Origin: Chiridota heheva
Lineage: Eukaryota; Echinodermata; Holothuroidea; Apodida; Chiridotidae
DNA length: 64,000 nt
Direction of reading: 5' to 3'
NCBI GenBank assembly: GCA_020152595.1
Contig: JAIGNY010003797.1
Location: forward strand, 397,501-461,500
In this document: positions 13,020 to 24,500 of the stretch, one piece after another
How positions within the stretch are numbered: the stretch's first letter is position 1
Layout of the letters: each line of letters starts with the position of its first letter
The notes under the pieces: generated by a model
Told to the model about the DNA's origin: nothing
Seen by the model: only the letters and a program-made list of their open reading frames with translations
Databases searched by the model: none
Program-made: the position numbers and the translations under genes

Positions 13020-13264
13020 ACGGGGTCGTCGCCTGCGTATTCGTTTATGATAATACAAATGCTATCACGAAATAATACGACCGGACGAGAACACAGGTAC
13101 GACGTACGGACAGACATAACATCGACAACCAAGTCAATGTCCACGGCCTTTGATAACCAGTTGTGGTGCACTGGCGTGTCTACCCACCCCAGGATTGAAC
13201 CCGGGGCCTCGTGGTCTGTAGACAGGTATGATTACTACAAAAAAAAAAAAAAAAAAAAAAAAAA
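13020..13264 (-). mobile_element. SINE family A with tRNA-like head, abutting an A-tract
   Basis: Body and head (GGTTCAATCC B-box-like on the minus strand) lie at 13020-13236, followed on the plus strand by a run of A to 13264. It lacks the (GTC)n tail. Three copies within 630 bp make this a local cluster. Confidence 0.85.
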
Positions 13265-14849
13265 CATCACCCATTTTTTTGGAATACTTTCCCTTTTGTT
13301 TAAGAATCTACCTTGTTGCTATAGCAAAGAAAAGCTAAGTATGGAGCAACCTACATCAGTACATGGATGGATTAAAAGCCTTTTACAAATTTCTGGTCGT
13401 CAGTCCATTCCATTGTTATTTCTATCCAATCTCCTACTTAAAGAACTTACTTTCAGTACAAAAAATAGCACAATGTTCAAACATATTTAACCAAAGCATA
13501 AAGTCAATAAAGTTTATTTATTATGAAAACACTTTCCTTATTAATATTGTAATATGAAAGGTTTTTCCATAAGCACAATGGAATAAAACTCATATTTATT
13601 TACCTGGGGAAGGGAGGGGGACGGGGGAGGGGGGACTTTCATATGTGAAGTATATGTATATGTGCCGTCCGAGCAAGTGCCTTTTTTTTGCTCCATTTTC
13701 ATAGTGCAGGTGTCTTATTTTACTATTAAAAAAAAAAAGTTGTACTATCTTTTATTTTTTTATAGTAAAAAATGGTTTTTTTTTATCATTTTTGTAGTGC
13801 AGGTCCCAAAAAATGAAAATTTACTCTGTTAATTTTGTACTGCTGGTTCATTTCTACAATATTTTCGTTGAATACTCAGTACTGCATGTATCAAAATTGA
13901 TTTCTTACATACTGCAGGTATCAAAATTGTATAATTTCATACTGCAGTTAGCAATTTTTTTTGTCATACTGCGTTTTTTTTTTTTTGGTTGGTGGGCTGC
14001 ACATCCCTACCACTTTTAGTTTGAAGTACTCCTCCCCCGGGCTAGTTACCTGGCACCTCCCCCTCCCCCTTCCCCGGGGGGTTATTTACCCATGAAGTTT
14101 AGAGGCAAAAAGTGGAAAACATTGAAATAAACATCAGTATATACAACAGAATCAAACTCATCATTGTATTTATTTACCTGTGAAGTTTTTTCCGTTTAGG
14201 AAAAAGTGAAAACATTAAAATAAACTTACCTACTTAATAAAAAGGGTTTAGTTTTTCTTGTATAATGTCGGTAAAAACAAACTATGCCGTCTAAATTTCA
14301 TACCGTCTTGTAGTTAAATTCCAGGCGTAAAATTTGTAGTTTCTGCCATTTTCAAAGGTTTAAAAATTGCCTTTAGGTGGTTAAAGGCCGCTCTACTGTA
14401 TCTCTACACAGGCCAATGAGTTCGGCCCACTGAAATAAAATTTCTGGGTTGAGCCCCTTGACGTAAGCAAACACACATACCAAAAGTCTGTCAAAATGTT
14501 TAAACTTAGTTCTTATTTTCTGGTTTTCTTGGGATACTCCTTGGCTGGACCAATAATATCCTGAATAACCATCCATAATCTTGCCGTTGGATTCATGTTA
14601 ACTGCGCGATATCACACACCAAACCAAACTAATTAAGTACGCCTTTACAGAGGGACCACTAACTCGACTCTTACTTATAATTCCATTCCTTTGCATATAA
14701 ACACATTCTTCTTCATATGCATATTAAGTTAAATATGTCAATTTTTTAAGAGATCACAACACATTACGAAAATCCCTTATTGTTCTTTTTTCTTTATAGT
14801 CTCTTTCATTAAAGAATTATATAAAAAACGAAGGGGACGAGAGCCAAAA
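13265..14849. other. AT-rich stretch, no gene
   Basis: Contains G-rich sequence at 13610-13635, poly-A/T runs, and a few loosely repeated words (ACTGCAGGTATCAAAATTG near 13910). Nothing coding recognised. Confidence 0.45.
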
Positions 14850-16165
14850 GAGGATGGTCAGAACCATTCCTTTTCTAGGAAGGACATGTGTACAAAAGGG
14901 GTCAGTGGGAGCTGCCCCCTTTCCATATCTGTAATTAGCGTAATCAAAATTAAAATTCAATTCAGTCCTAATTTCCCCTCTCTAACTTTAATGGTCGCTC
15001 AAGCCGTCTTTAGCTTGTCCATACCTTGTAAATGTATAGATAAGTATAGCTGTATAGATAGGATATGGTATAGTCTGATAGTAATTGTTTGATATTCAAG
15101 AATCCAGCCGTCCCCTTTTGAACATAAGAACATGTTTTAGAAGGGGACGATTTGAGCTGTCCCTTATCCATTTACACTTGTACACACACGGGGACAGTTG
15201 GAGCCGTCCCCTTTCCATATCTGTATAATCAGCGTAATCAGAAGTATACTTCCATTAACCCCTAATTCCCCTCTCTAACTTTAATGGCCGCGCAAGCCGT
15301 GTTTAGCTTGTCTATGCCTTGTAAATAAATAAATGACTAAACAAATAGTTTTTGAAGAAGCATTTGTAAATTGTTGAATTTAAAATCAAACCTTGTCGGA
15401 TAGTCAAAAAGCAATATAGGTACTCTTCCAACCGTCCCCTTTTGTGCATAGCTTCATATTAGAAAGGGGGCGATTGTACAATAGCTTTCCCCTATCCATT
15501 TACACCTCTACGCAAATGGAGACATGGGGAGCAGTCCCCTTTTCATATCTGTATAATCAGCGTAATCAGAAGTATAATTCCATTAACCCCTAATTCCCCT
15601 CTCTAAGTTCAATGACCGAGCAAGCCGTCTTTAGCTTGTCTATATCTTGTTAATAAATAAATGATTAAACAAATAGATTTTGAAGAAGCATTTGTAAAAA
15701 TTGTTGAATACAAAATTATCGGATAGTCAAGAAGCTATATGCTGATATGTACTCTTCCAACCGTCCCCTTTTGTGCATAGCTTAATATTTCGAAGGGATA
15801 TGGCTTCTTAACTGTTCTATAAGAATCTAAAATTAAATTTAAACCTTGTCGGATATTCAAGAAGCTATATACAGTAGTCACTCTTCCAATCGTCCCCTTT
15901 TGTGCATAGCTACATATTAGAAGAGACGTTTAGAAAGTACCTATATGTAATCTTCTAACTGTCCCCTTTCAAAAATGTAGCTATACACAGATGATGATGG
16001 TTCGAAGAGTACCTATATAGCTTCTTGAAAATCCGGCAAGGTAATCTTGTAAATGAAAATAAAACCTTGTCGGATATTCAAGAAGCTACTATAAGTTAGT
16101 TATGCTAAAGACGGTTCTATGGTATTTTAACTGCCCCCATTTGTAAACAGTTATGTATGGAGGGG
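14850..16165. repeat. Diverged tandem array, unit about 0.3 kb
   Basis: Blocks recur in order. CTGTATAATCAGCGTAATCA appears near 15219 and 15548, with a variant near 14927. CAAGCCGTCTTTAGCTTGTC, CCTTGTCGGATA and ACCGTCCCCTTTTGTGCATA follow. Spacing is about 290-330 bp. The last units (15840-16165) are partial and shuffled. No coding potential. Confidence 0.75.
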
Positions 16166-16795
16166 ACGATTCCATCCGTACCCTGCGGGGGTAGGGCTAG
16201 TGTAGGGATACCTAGGGCTAGTGTACACAAAGTCAACAACCTAGTCGGCCAACGTAAAAACTTTCGAAGATAGACCGTACCCTGGCAGTGTTGTCCTTAC
16301 CACATGATTTACTACAAAATACCATGAGAAAATCCAGACTGGAGTTTCAGTTCACCTTATAAGGTTTGGTTTGAAGAAAAATTAGGCTTACTCGAGTTTA
16401 GCTTTAACGGCCTGATCATCATACTGTTGTAACGTATGATCTTTTACTTCCACACTTTAGAAACGTTACTATCTTAGGCCAAAGAGCTTCTACACAGCTC
16501 TTTGCTTAGGCCTCCTACAGTAAGTTGCTCAACGCAATGCAAAAAATCAAACGCTAGCCTAGCCAATCACACTGCAGCACAAGAAAATGTAAACTGAATA
16601 AAATCCACATTAAGTACTCAAAAAACCAAACAGTTGCAACAGTTTTCACTTGTTTAAACATGTGAGATAAAGATCAACATGTGATTTGTTACCAGTGAAA
16701 GAAATTCGACAGGTATTTGTCCTCTGGGGGCGTCCTGCGTCGATCATTAGAACTTGCAAGCTTGATACTACATAGCGCGCTTCTTAATGATATAC
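16166..16795. other. No gene recognised
   Basis: Unique-looking AT-rich sequence with no recognised repeat. Confidence 0.4.
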
Positions 16796-17001
16796 AGGTG
16801 CACCACAACTGGTTATCAAAGGCCGTAGACATTGACTTGGTTGTCAATCTGTCAATGTTATGTCTGTCCGTCAGTCCGTACGTCGTACCTGTGTTCTCGT
16901 CTGGGTCGTATTAAGCGTTTTGTGATAGCATTGTTACTATCATAACCGAATACGCAGGCGACGACCCCGTCATTGTAATTGTGTGTTCACTCGTCGTCGA
17001 T
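16796..17001 (+). mobile_element. SINE family A, head-truncated, plus orientation
   Basis: Starts GTGCACCACAACTGGTTATC and runs to GTGTTCACTCGTCGTCGAT. This is the only plus-strand member of the main family in the window; the tRNA-like head is missing. Confidence 0.85.
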
Positions 17002-18334
17002 ATGCAGGTTGACTATGGGAATGACGTAATGCGGTTTCATTCGACGTAAAAATTACGGTCAATACCGTAAAGTGCTATTTTCTTAGACAGCCTAGTTATT
17101 TACGGTCCTGAACTGTAAAATCTCACCCTGAAATCTCAATCTGAGCTTTCGCTCAAAGACCGTCGCACGCAGAATACGGTCTTCACCGTAAGGTATTAAC
17201 GGTTATTTGTGTGTAGAAATTACGTTTTTTAACAGTGTAGGGCAAGGTGACATAAGCTCCCTTGTCGCCGTGGTTCCGACATCTCTGGGTGGAACAGCTA
17301 CCACCACCACACTTGTTCAGCTAATTGTAGAATATAGAATCCGACGCCATATTAGGCCTACCGATAAATGTGAAACTAGCCTGAAATGCAGTTTTCCACA
17401 TAGATTACCGACTGGCAGAATTTATATTCATTTAATGAAAATAAAATTCAAGATGTATACTTTATAGTAAAATATATCAGATTATGGATGCAAAAAAAAC
17501 AATTTTTCACATTTTGGACCAACAATTTTCAATTAAAACCCTTGGGCCGACTAAAAAATGTGTTCCCTTGTTTTCAAGTTGTTCACCTTGATTCAGATTA
17601 TAACCGATTTAAAGTCCAGATATCGGCTCTAATATCAAGGTTAAAATGAAGGAATATTTCCATGGTTTTTTGTAAAATTTATTTTGAAAGAGCATACTAT
17701 ATCACATTGAAGTTTCTTCACCATGCATGCGTACGCCACATGTGGTGGCACAGCATTGCCAGCAATAAATTAAGAGAACGGAAGATATTAAAGTTAATTC
17801 TCACTGGAAACCATTGTTGAATTAATTTGGCAGTGAAGAGGAAAATATACAGTCCGTCCAGGCCCGTAGCCAGGAATTTTAAAAGGGAGGTTCGTTTTTC
17901 GTATAAAAGGTCAAAAATTCTTGAAATTTTGGGGGCTTATTATTTTTAGATTTCAAAAGGGCACTTTATCAACAAAACGGAGCTTAGGAATTTGAAAGGG
18001 TGGTTTGTTTTTTGTTTAAAATGGCAACTAACCATGAAATTCCGGGTAATTATTATAATTTTATGGATTGTATAGAGTTCGGCCTGCAGTACTACAACCC
18101 AAACTTAAGATATTTGATAAGCTAAGTCTTGGAAATTTGTGAGGTCTTAACTAAGCTTTTACATTCTTTCTAAAAATTAATTGATCTGTAGATGTCTGTG
18201 CCCCCTTCCCCTACTTCCTTCCTAAGGTCATTTCCCCACAGTCAGACAGGCTTTACCTGAAATAGAAGTGTTTATTTTTAGACAGCAACTGCCTTATCAA
18301 ATTCAAATACTGTTGTACCTCCCTCCAACGAAAA
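17002..18334. other. TOMM70 5' flank
   Basis: Holds short hairpins built on TTACGGT/ACCGTAA at 17050-17190 and a CCCGTAGCCAGG motif at 17872 of a type often seen in dispersed repeats. No TATA box or promoter element could be assigned. The 5' UTR presumably lies within the last few hundred bases. Confidence 0.4.
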
Positions 18335-18541
18335 ATGGCAGCCAGCAGCAGGGCAACGAGTGAAGGTGGTTGGTCAAAGTGGCAAATAGCCGTGGCTATT
18401 GGAGCTCCCATCGCTGTTGGGATCGCATTTGGAGCCTACTATTATACACGTAAAGGGAGCAAATCCGCAACTTTAGATGAAAGCGGAAAAGATGAAGAAA
18501 AAGGCAAAACACCGGCGAACACTATACCCGATCATCCTCAA
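18335..18541 (+). CDS. TOMM70: TOMM70 exon 1: start codon and membrane anchor
   Basis: Encodes residues 1-69. The start ATG at 18335 has A at -3 and G at +4. An in-frame TAG lies upstream at 18263 with no intervening ATG, so the start is well supported. Residues 17-37 (QIAVAIGAPIAVGIAFGAYY region) form one hydrophobic helix followed by the basic patch TRKGSK. This is the signal-anchor layout of Tom70, with a short N-terminus facing the intermembrane space and the bulk in the cytosol. A charged, low-complexity linker follows (DESGKDEEKGK). The donor is CAA|GTAAGC, phase 0. The linker is shorter than in vertebrates. Confidence 0.93.
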
Positions 18542-21500
18542 GTAAGCCTACGTTATTGTTTTGCATATAATGACTGTGTTAGGCTAGAGTAAGATTGGTG
18601 ATTTAATTCTGAGTCTGTTTTGTTTTGTACATTACCCTCCCTTATTGGAATTCGGCAAGACTCCTATACAGAGCATACAAGCAAAGCTATAGCCTGCATA
18701 GCAGATGCCAGTTTCCTGCGACCGGGACAGAAGTGGATGAACACCGGGTTTTCACCCTGGCACCAGTACTCTTTTCGAGAAGTGTTAAGAGAACTAGGTA
18801 GGGTGTGACTGTCCTACCATTGGCACCGACGGCTTAACGTCCCCTCCAACCATTGCCTCTTCTCTCAACAGCTGAATGAGAAGCAGGAGCTGCAATTGAC
18901 GTACTTCCGCTTTGATGATCGGCGTATCTGTCTGCATGGTTAGATTTTTCTGAGGCTTGAACCGGGTACCTCCAGCATCTCAGTCGTGCGCCTTACCAAC
19001 TAAGCTACCTGAGTCTGTGAACAATAGTTTGATACTAGGCTAGAAAAACTCTGCCTTAACATCCTCTACAACACATGTTGCAATCTTTTCCTTAGACCTG
19101 TAAATTAAACTTCAGTTTACAAGAACCACACTGTAGGCAAATTACAATACCTCAAGTTCCATTTTATCTGTCCCCAAGTTAGACTCCAGTTAGCTTAACG
19201 TTAGAGTATCAATTTAAAGGCCATATAGGTTTTAATTAAATACTAATAATTAAGACAGGACTTTCGTGATGTAAAAACTCAGTAAATAGCAACAACAACA
19301 CAAATGCCATAGGGTAAACGTCCGGAATTTTGGCTGGTGCAGAATTTTGACTTCCTCGTAGATCATGCATTATGCACTTGTCAATTGTGTGGCTCATCCC
19401 TACACCCCTGGACAAGGTGAGTCATTGCACCAAAGTGGGTGGACGAAAAATGTACATTGACGCTCCCATCAGTCACTTAGGTGACTGACATTTTTTGTGA
19501 AATAACTTATCCCAAATCAATTACCACTTACAAAGTCAATAAGTCTGAAGTAAATTGATCCATCCTGGTCACTCTGTGATGACTGACAATTTGGTACAAT
19601 GATGCACATGTGAGTCACTATTTCATATGTGAATGACTCGCCTTTGACTGAAATTGCCGGGGGTAGTAGGGGTGAGTCATACAACTGACAAGTGCACTAT
19701 AAGCCTACCATTTGGTCAGGGACTAAATTGATTTTAGTCAGGTGACTTCTATGTTTACTGCTCTCTCGATCAAAACAAAAGCTATCATCACATCACAGAT
19801 ATTTTTGTCTAAAATCAGGCTTGATGTTTCCAATTCTCACGTAGTCACGTAAGTTTTTTGAATTCCTTACGCATTCACGTTAATTTACTTGTTTAATGAA
19901 ATGATGTGGGTTTTTTTGCCTTATGGGATCAAAGCTAAACTAACAGCAATTTATGGTATTGGGGAATTTAAAATCATTGTGTGTCGTCCTGTAGGGCCTA
20001 GCTGCACTTATTTACGTGTAATTTATAGGAGCTAAATTTAGCTCTGTGCACGTTTATACCGTGGAGCAAATTATTTTGGCTACCAAACTTAACACCAATG
20101 ATATGGTTTAAACGCTGTATGTTTTTGTTGTTTATTTTTTAGAACATGTTTGTTGCTTAGTTTTATTTGATTTATTTGTTTTTAATAATTATTTTGTAAT
20201 TTTATATTTAATATTTTTACATGTTATTATGATAAAGGCCTAACTTTTTAACAAATGAAATTGCATTTAAAGGGTCGCACAGTGTGTCAAATTTGATTTT
20301 TTGATTTCATGAAGACAGGTCAATGAAAGAGACTAGAAACATTTGTAATTTATTTCTTTATTCACAAAAACAAAGATACGATTAAAAGACAAGAAATATC
20401 ACAAGATTTTACAAGGTACACTGTTAGATTTTAACACATACTACTTCCACGAAAAATATTAAAAAAGGCCTTGTTGGCAGGTCGGATACCCTGATACCAG
20501 ACCAATAATTCAGGTCGGGTACCCAGTCCGATTTTTGGACTCGGTTCAAACACTAATTAAGGAAGCGACTAATGACAACCTTATAAGTAACCCCAACTGC
20601 CTCTTCAACACTAATGAAAGTGGGTTTCCCTTAATTGCAAGGGAGCCAGAGAGGGTATTGGCGAAGAAAGTGTCAAAGGTTGTTTGCAACCTAACAACAT
20701 CAGACAAAAGTCAGATAACAGTTCTGGCTTGCTGTATTAATACATATGTGCCACCCATGCTTATTTTCCCAGGGATTCGTTTCAAATATGATCCCCTACA
20801 AGGAGCATCAGAGGGATCTTGTCTTGGCCTATCTTCTAATGGCTGGGTAGACAGCAAAATTTTTGTGGCTTTGCAATCCATTTCCATCTGTTTATTTCTA
20901 TTTCAGAGGCCATCAAGCTTCTTGTGGTGCTCTTTGTAGATGGACATTCATCTCACATTAATATAAATACTGCCAATTTTTGTGCAGACAAAGGAATAAT
21001 CTTGTATTGTTTGCTTCCCCATACCTCTCATGTGATTCAACAACTTGATGTAGCCATGTTCAAGTCATTTAAAAGTAGGTGGAACTTGGGGTTTAGAAGT
21101 TTTCAACTAACCAATCCAGGTAAAAATGTCACAAAACAAAACCTTTTTGCCTGTTCTTGGTAAGGCATGGCCAAAAGCCACTTCACAAGAAAATGCCGTA
21201 AGCGGGTTTAAGAAGTGTGGGCTGTTTCCACTTGATAAAGATGCAATTGAGGTAATAAAGCTGATGCCTTCTGGGGTGCTGCTCCTTTCAGCCCCTTCTG
21301 GGGTGCTTTTAGATACAGCTTCTTCCAGCCCCTTCTGGGGTGCTTTCAGATACAGCTTCTTCCAGCTCCTTTTGGGTGCTTTCAGATACATTTTCTTCCA
21401 GCCCCTTCTGTGGTGCTTTCAGATACATCTTCTTCCAGCCCCTTCTGGGGGTGCTTTCAGATACAGCTTCTTCCAGCCCCTTCTGGGGGTGCTTTCAGAT

Positions 21501-24500
21501 ACAGCTTCTTCCAGCCTCTTGTGGGTGGCTTTCAGATACAGCTTCTTCCAGCCCCTTCTAGGGGTGCTTTCAGATACAGCTTCTTTCAGCCTCTTCTAGG
21601 GTGCTTTTAGATACAGCTTCTTTCAGCCCCTTCTGGGATGCTTTCAGATACAGCTTCTTCCAGCCCCTTCTGGGTTGCTTTCAGATAAAGCTTCATCCAG
21701 CCCCTTCTGGGGCTGCTTTCATATACAGCTTCTTCCAGCCCCTTCTGGGGTGCTTTTAGATACAGCTTCTTCCGGCCCTTCGGCTGTTTCTGAAAATATT
21801 ACAAAAAGCTCAGTATCTCCACGTACTATAAACAAAGCTGCTCTACTTGCCCTTGAGTCCGTTATTGATACTCCCTTTTAGCCTTATTTAAGAAAAGGCT
21901 TGATGAAGGTTATGACTTACCTGCATCCGAAGACCCCACTTTTTCTGTTTAAAAAAACTATTAAAAAAACTAAGAAATGTTAATCTTCAAAGTACAAGTA
22001 CACTTGCATCATCTATTTTTTTCCCTGTACAAGTGTCTCCTCTGCATTACCCACATGTTCTGCCCCTTTACCCCCACCATTTGCCTCAAGTTGTGGATCC
22101 TCTACAACTACATTACCTTCAAGTTGTAGCCTTTCAACATCCGCATGAATGACACCCTTAATAACAGGAAATGCCAAGGAAGAAAGGGACTTGGCCAGTG
22201 TTTTATGGTATCTCAGGTATCCTAGTGCCCCTCTTTCTCAAAAGCCCCGTTCTCGTGAGGAGCAAGGTTACCAAAAGCTGGGATCAGGTACAGTATAGAG
22301 ACTACCTGAACCAAATACAAAAGGAAAGAGATGAAGCAGAAAAGGAGTAACGAGACTTTAAGAGGTTGCGAAGAAAAGGGTGAAAATTAACTTTTTTGTG
22401 CGTAGTGCAAGAAAATGTATGATGATGACTCAGAAAGCTGAATTAGTTGTGATTGCAGCCAATGGTTCCACCAATTTTGCTGATATTGAAAGCTGAACAG
22501 ATGGTCAATTGGCTCTTTTTTGACTGGTCTTGTGAGCTGTAGAAAGAAAAATGAAAATAGTTGATATGAATTGGATTTGATTTTTATCCTGTAAACAATG
22601 GTAATTCAATTGTATAAAATATCGCTCATGTTAAATGATTGATGATAATAGTACTCTGCAAATGCACTTCTATATATTTATAAATATGGAAATATATTTA
22701 AATAACTTTTGGCCATTGAATTATATAAAAATACAAACATTTAAGCTTACTTTTCCCCTCAAATCAGCAGTTACTAAATGTGATCGCCATGGTGAAAACA
22801 GTAGTAGGCATTAAATCCTGGTCTCCCATTGGGAACTGATATTTATACAAGAAATGTAAGGACCTTCAACTACTAACAACATTTATATTTATAAAGCTGA
22901 ATTAAAAATTCATTAATAAAACCTAGGGAAAATAAATTAATATATTAGTAGGCAATTATACCCTGAAGAACAAAGTACATTATAAAACTTAATTTATATG
23001 CCCTTTCACAGCAACTTAAGTTTGGCTGTTTTTTCAGTTTGTTTATAGGACCTACATGTAGGCCTTAGGCACAAGATTTTTTTAAATTAAATGCAGATTG
23101 ATGTGGGCATTTTCATTATTTTTTCTTATTGAAAGGAAGGAATAAAACTATTTAATGGTGCCTTACTAAACTTGAGACTTCTCCCGAATGATTTCATTGT
23201 TCTACGTGTGCGTTAAAAAAAAATTGGGAGCCAAAATTAGGCTTGCGATTTGCTAAAATTACAGGCTGAGCAGCCAAAATTACGTTCCGATATGTGTGGA
23301 GATGATTACCTGATTGGATGGGGACTGACCAAATATTAGTGCAGTAAGTGGATCTATAAGATACAACAAGGTTTGGTCGTTGCGTTACGAGGTACGATCG
23401 GTGGTTAATCCACGTGACGTAAATCACTGGGATGAGAAGTATGCTTAAAGGGCCAAAATTCCAGATGGTTACCCTAATAATGTAAGATTGTGGTTACTTT
23501 TGACAATCTCACAGGTTGAATAACAAAGTCAACAGAATTGTACACAGTGGATGAAATGAAACAACGGAGAATGATTGTTCAGGTTCTGGTTGTAAGTTTA
23601 TTAAATCCTTGACACGCTTTACATATTCCAAAGGTTTTACAAGTGAATCACAATTTTTTGGAACAGAATATAACAGACAAAACGTAATAAATAATAGAAA
23701 CCAGGACTTGACAGGACGACAGTACAGATGTAACTGACTCAAAAGTGGAGAGAGCATATGCCCTTCCAATACCTTCCAAGTATTCAACTACCCTGATTGG
23801 ATAAACCTAAACATCTGATCAAACTAACCTTCTGATTGGAGGAAAGCTCCATAATAAGTGAATCAAGCTCATGGCGATGCTTACTGTATAGGTGATCAGA
23901 TGTCTAACTTGGTTTCATCATTAACTCATTACCCATTGGACAAAAGTATACCAGTATGTAAATGCATGTAAGTGAAGCCTAAAGTATTGACTTTCATGTC
24001 ATGTGATCAACATGTGGAGAGCATGGAAGATATTGTGTACTAAGAATAGAAACAGCTTCTGTTTTTAAAATGGATTTTATTGTCAAAATGGACTGGAATA
24101 AAGCCTTCACATTACCACTATACTCCTTTTTTGGTACTTAATCAACTGTGTACAAGAAAAGCAAACAATAATTTTGTTAGCTTTTCTGGTACAGAGTTTT
24201 CTTAAGTACCATAAAAGGTATAATGGTAATGTGAAGGCTTTATTCTGTCCATTTTGACAATAGAAATCCATTTTAAAAATAGAAGCTGTTTAGATATTCT
24301 GGCAATACTTAGATTGACATCACACAGCCTTAGATGTACTGTACATACATGAGCTTAATAAACTTTCAGAATTATGATTTGATAAGTCTGGAGTAGCGAC
24401 CATTAAACCAATTTACTCTATTTAAATATAACCTCAAGTCATAACAAATGTAAATCAAACTAATGAAACAGATCTCCATAAAGGATAAAACATTGAATGC

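Noticed and set aside
21126..21599. 157-codon frame rich in PSGVLLDTASSSP
   Set aside because: Reads across a 37-38-bp minisatellite in drifting frames; not an independent protein.
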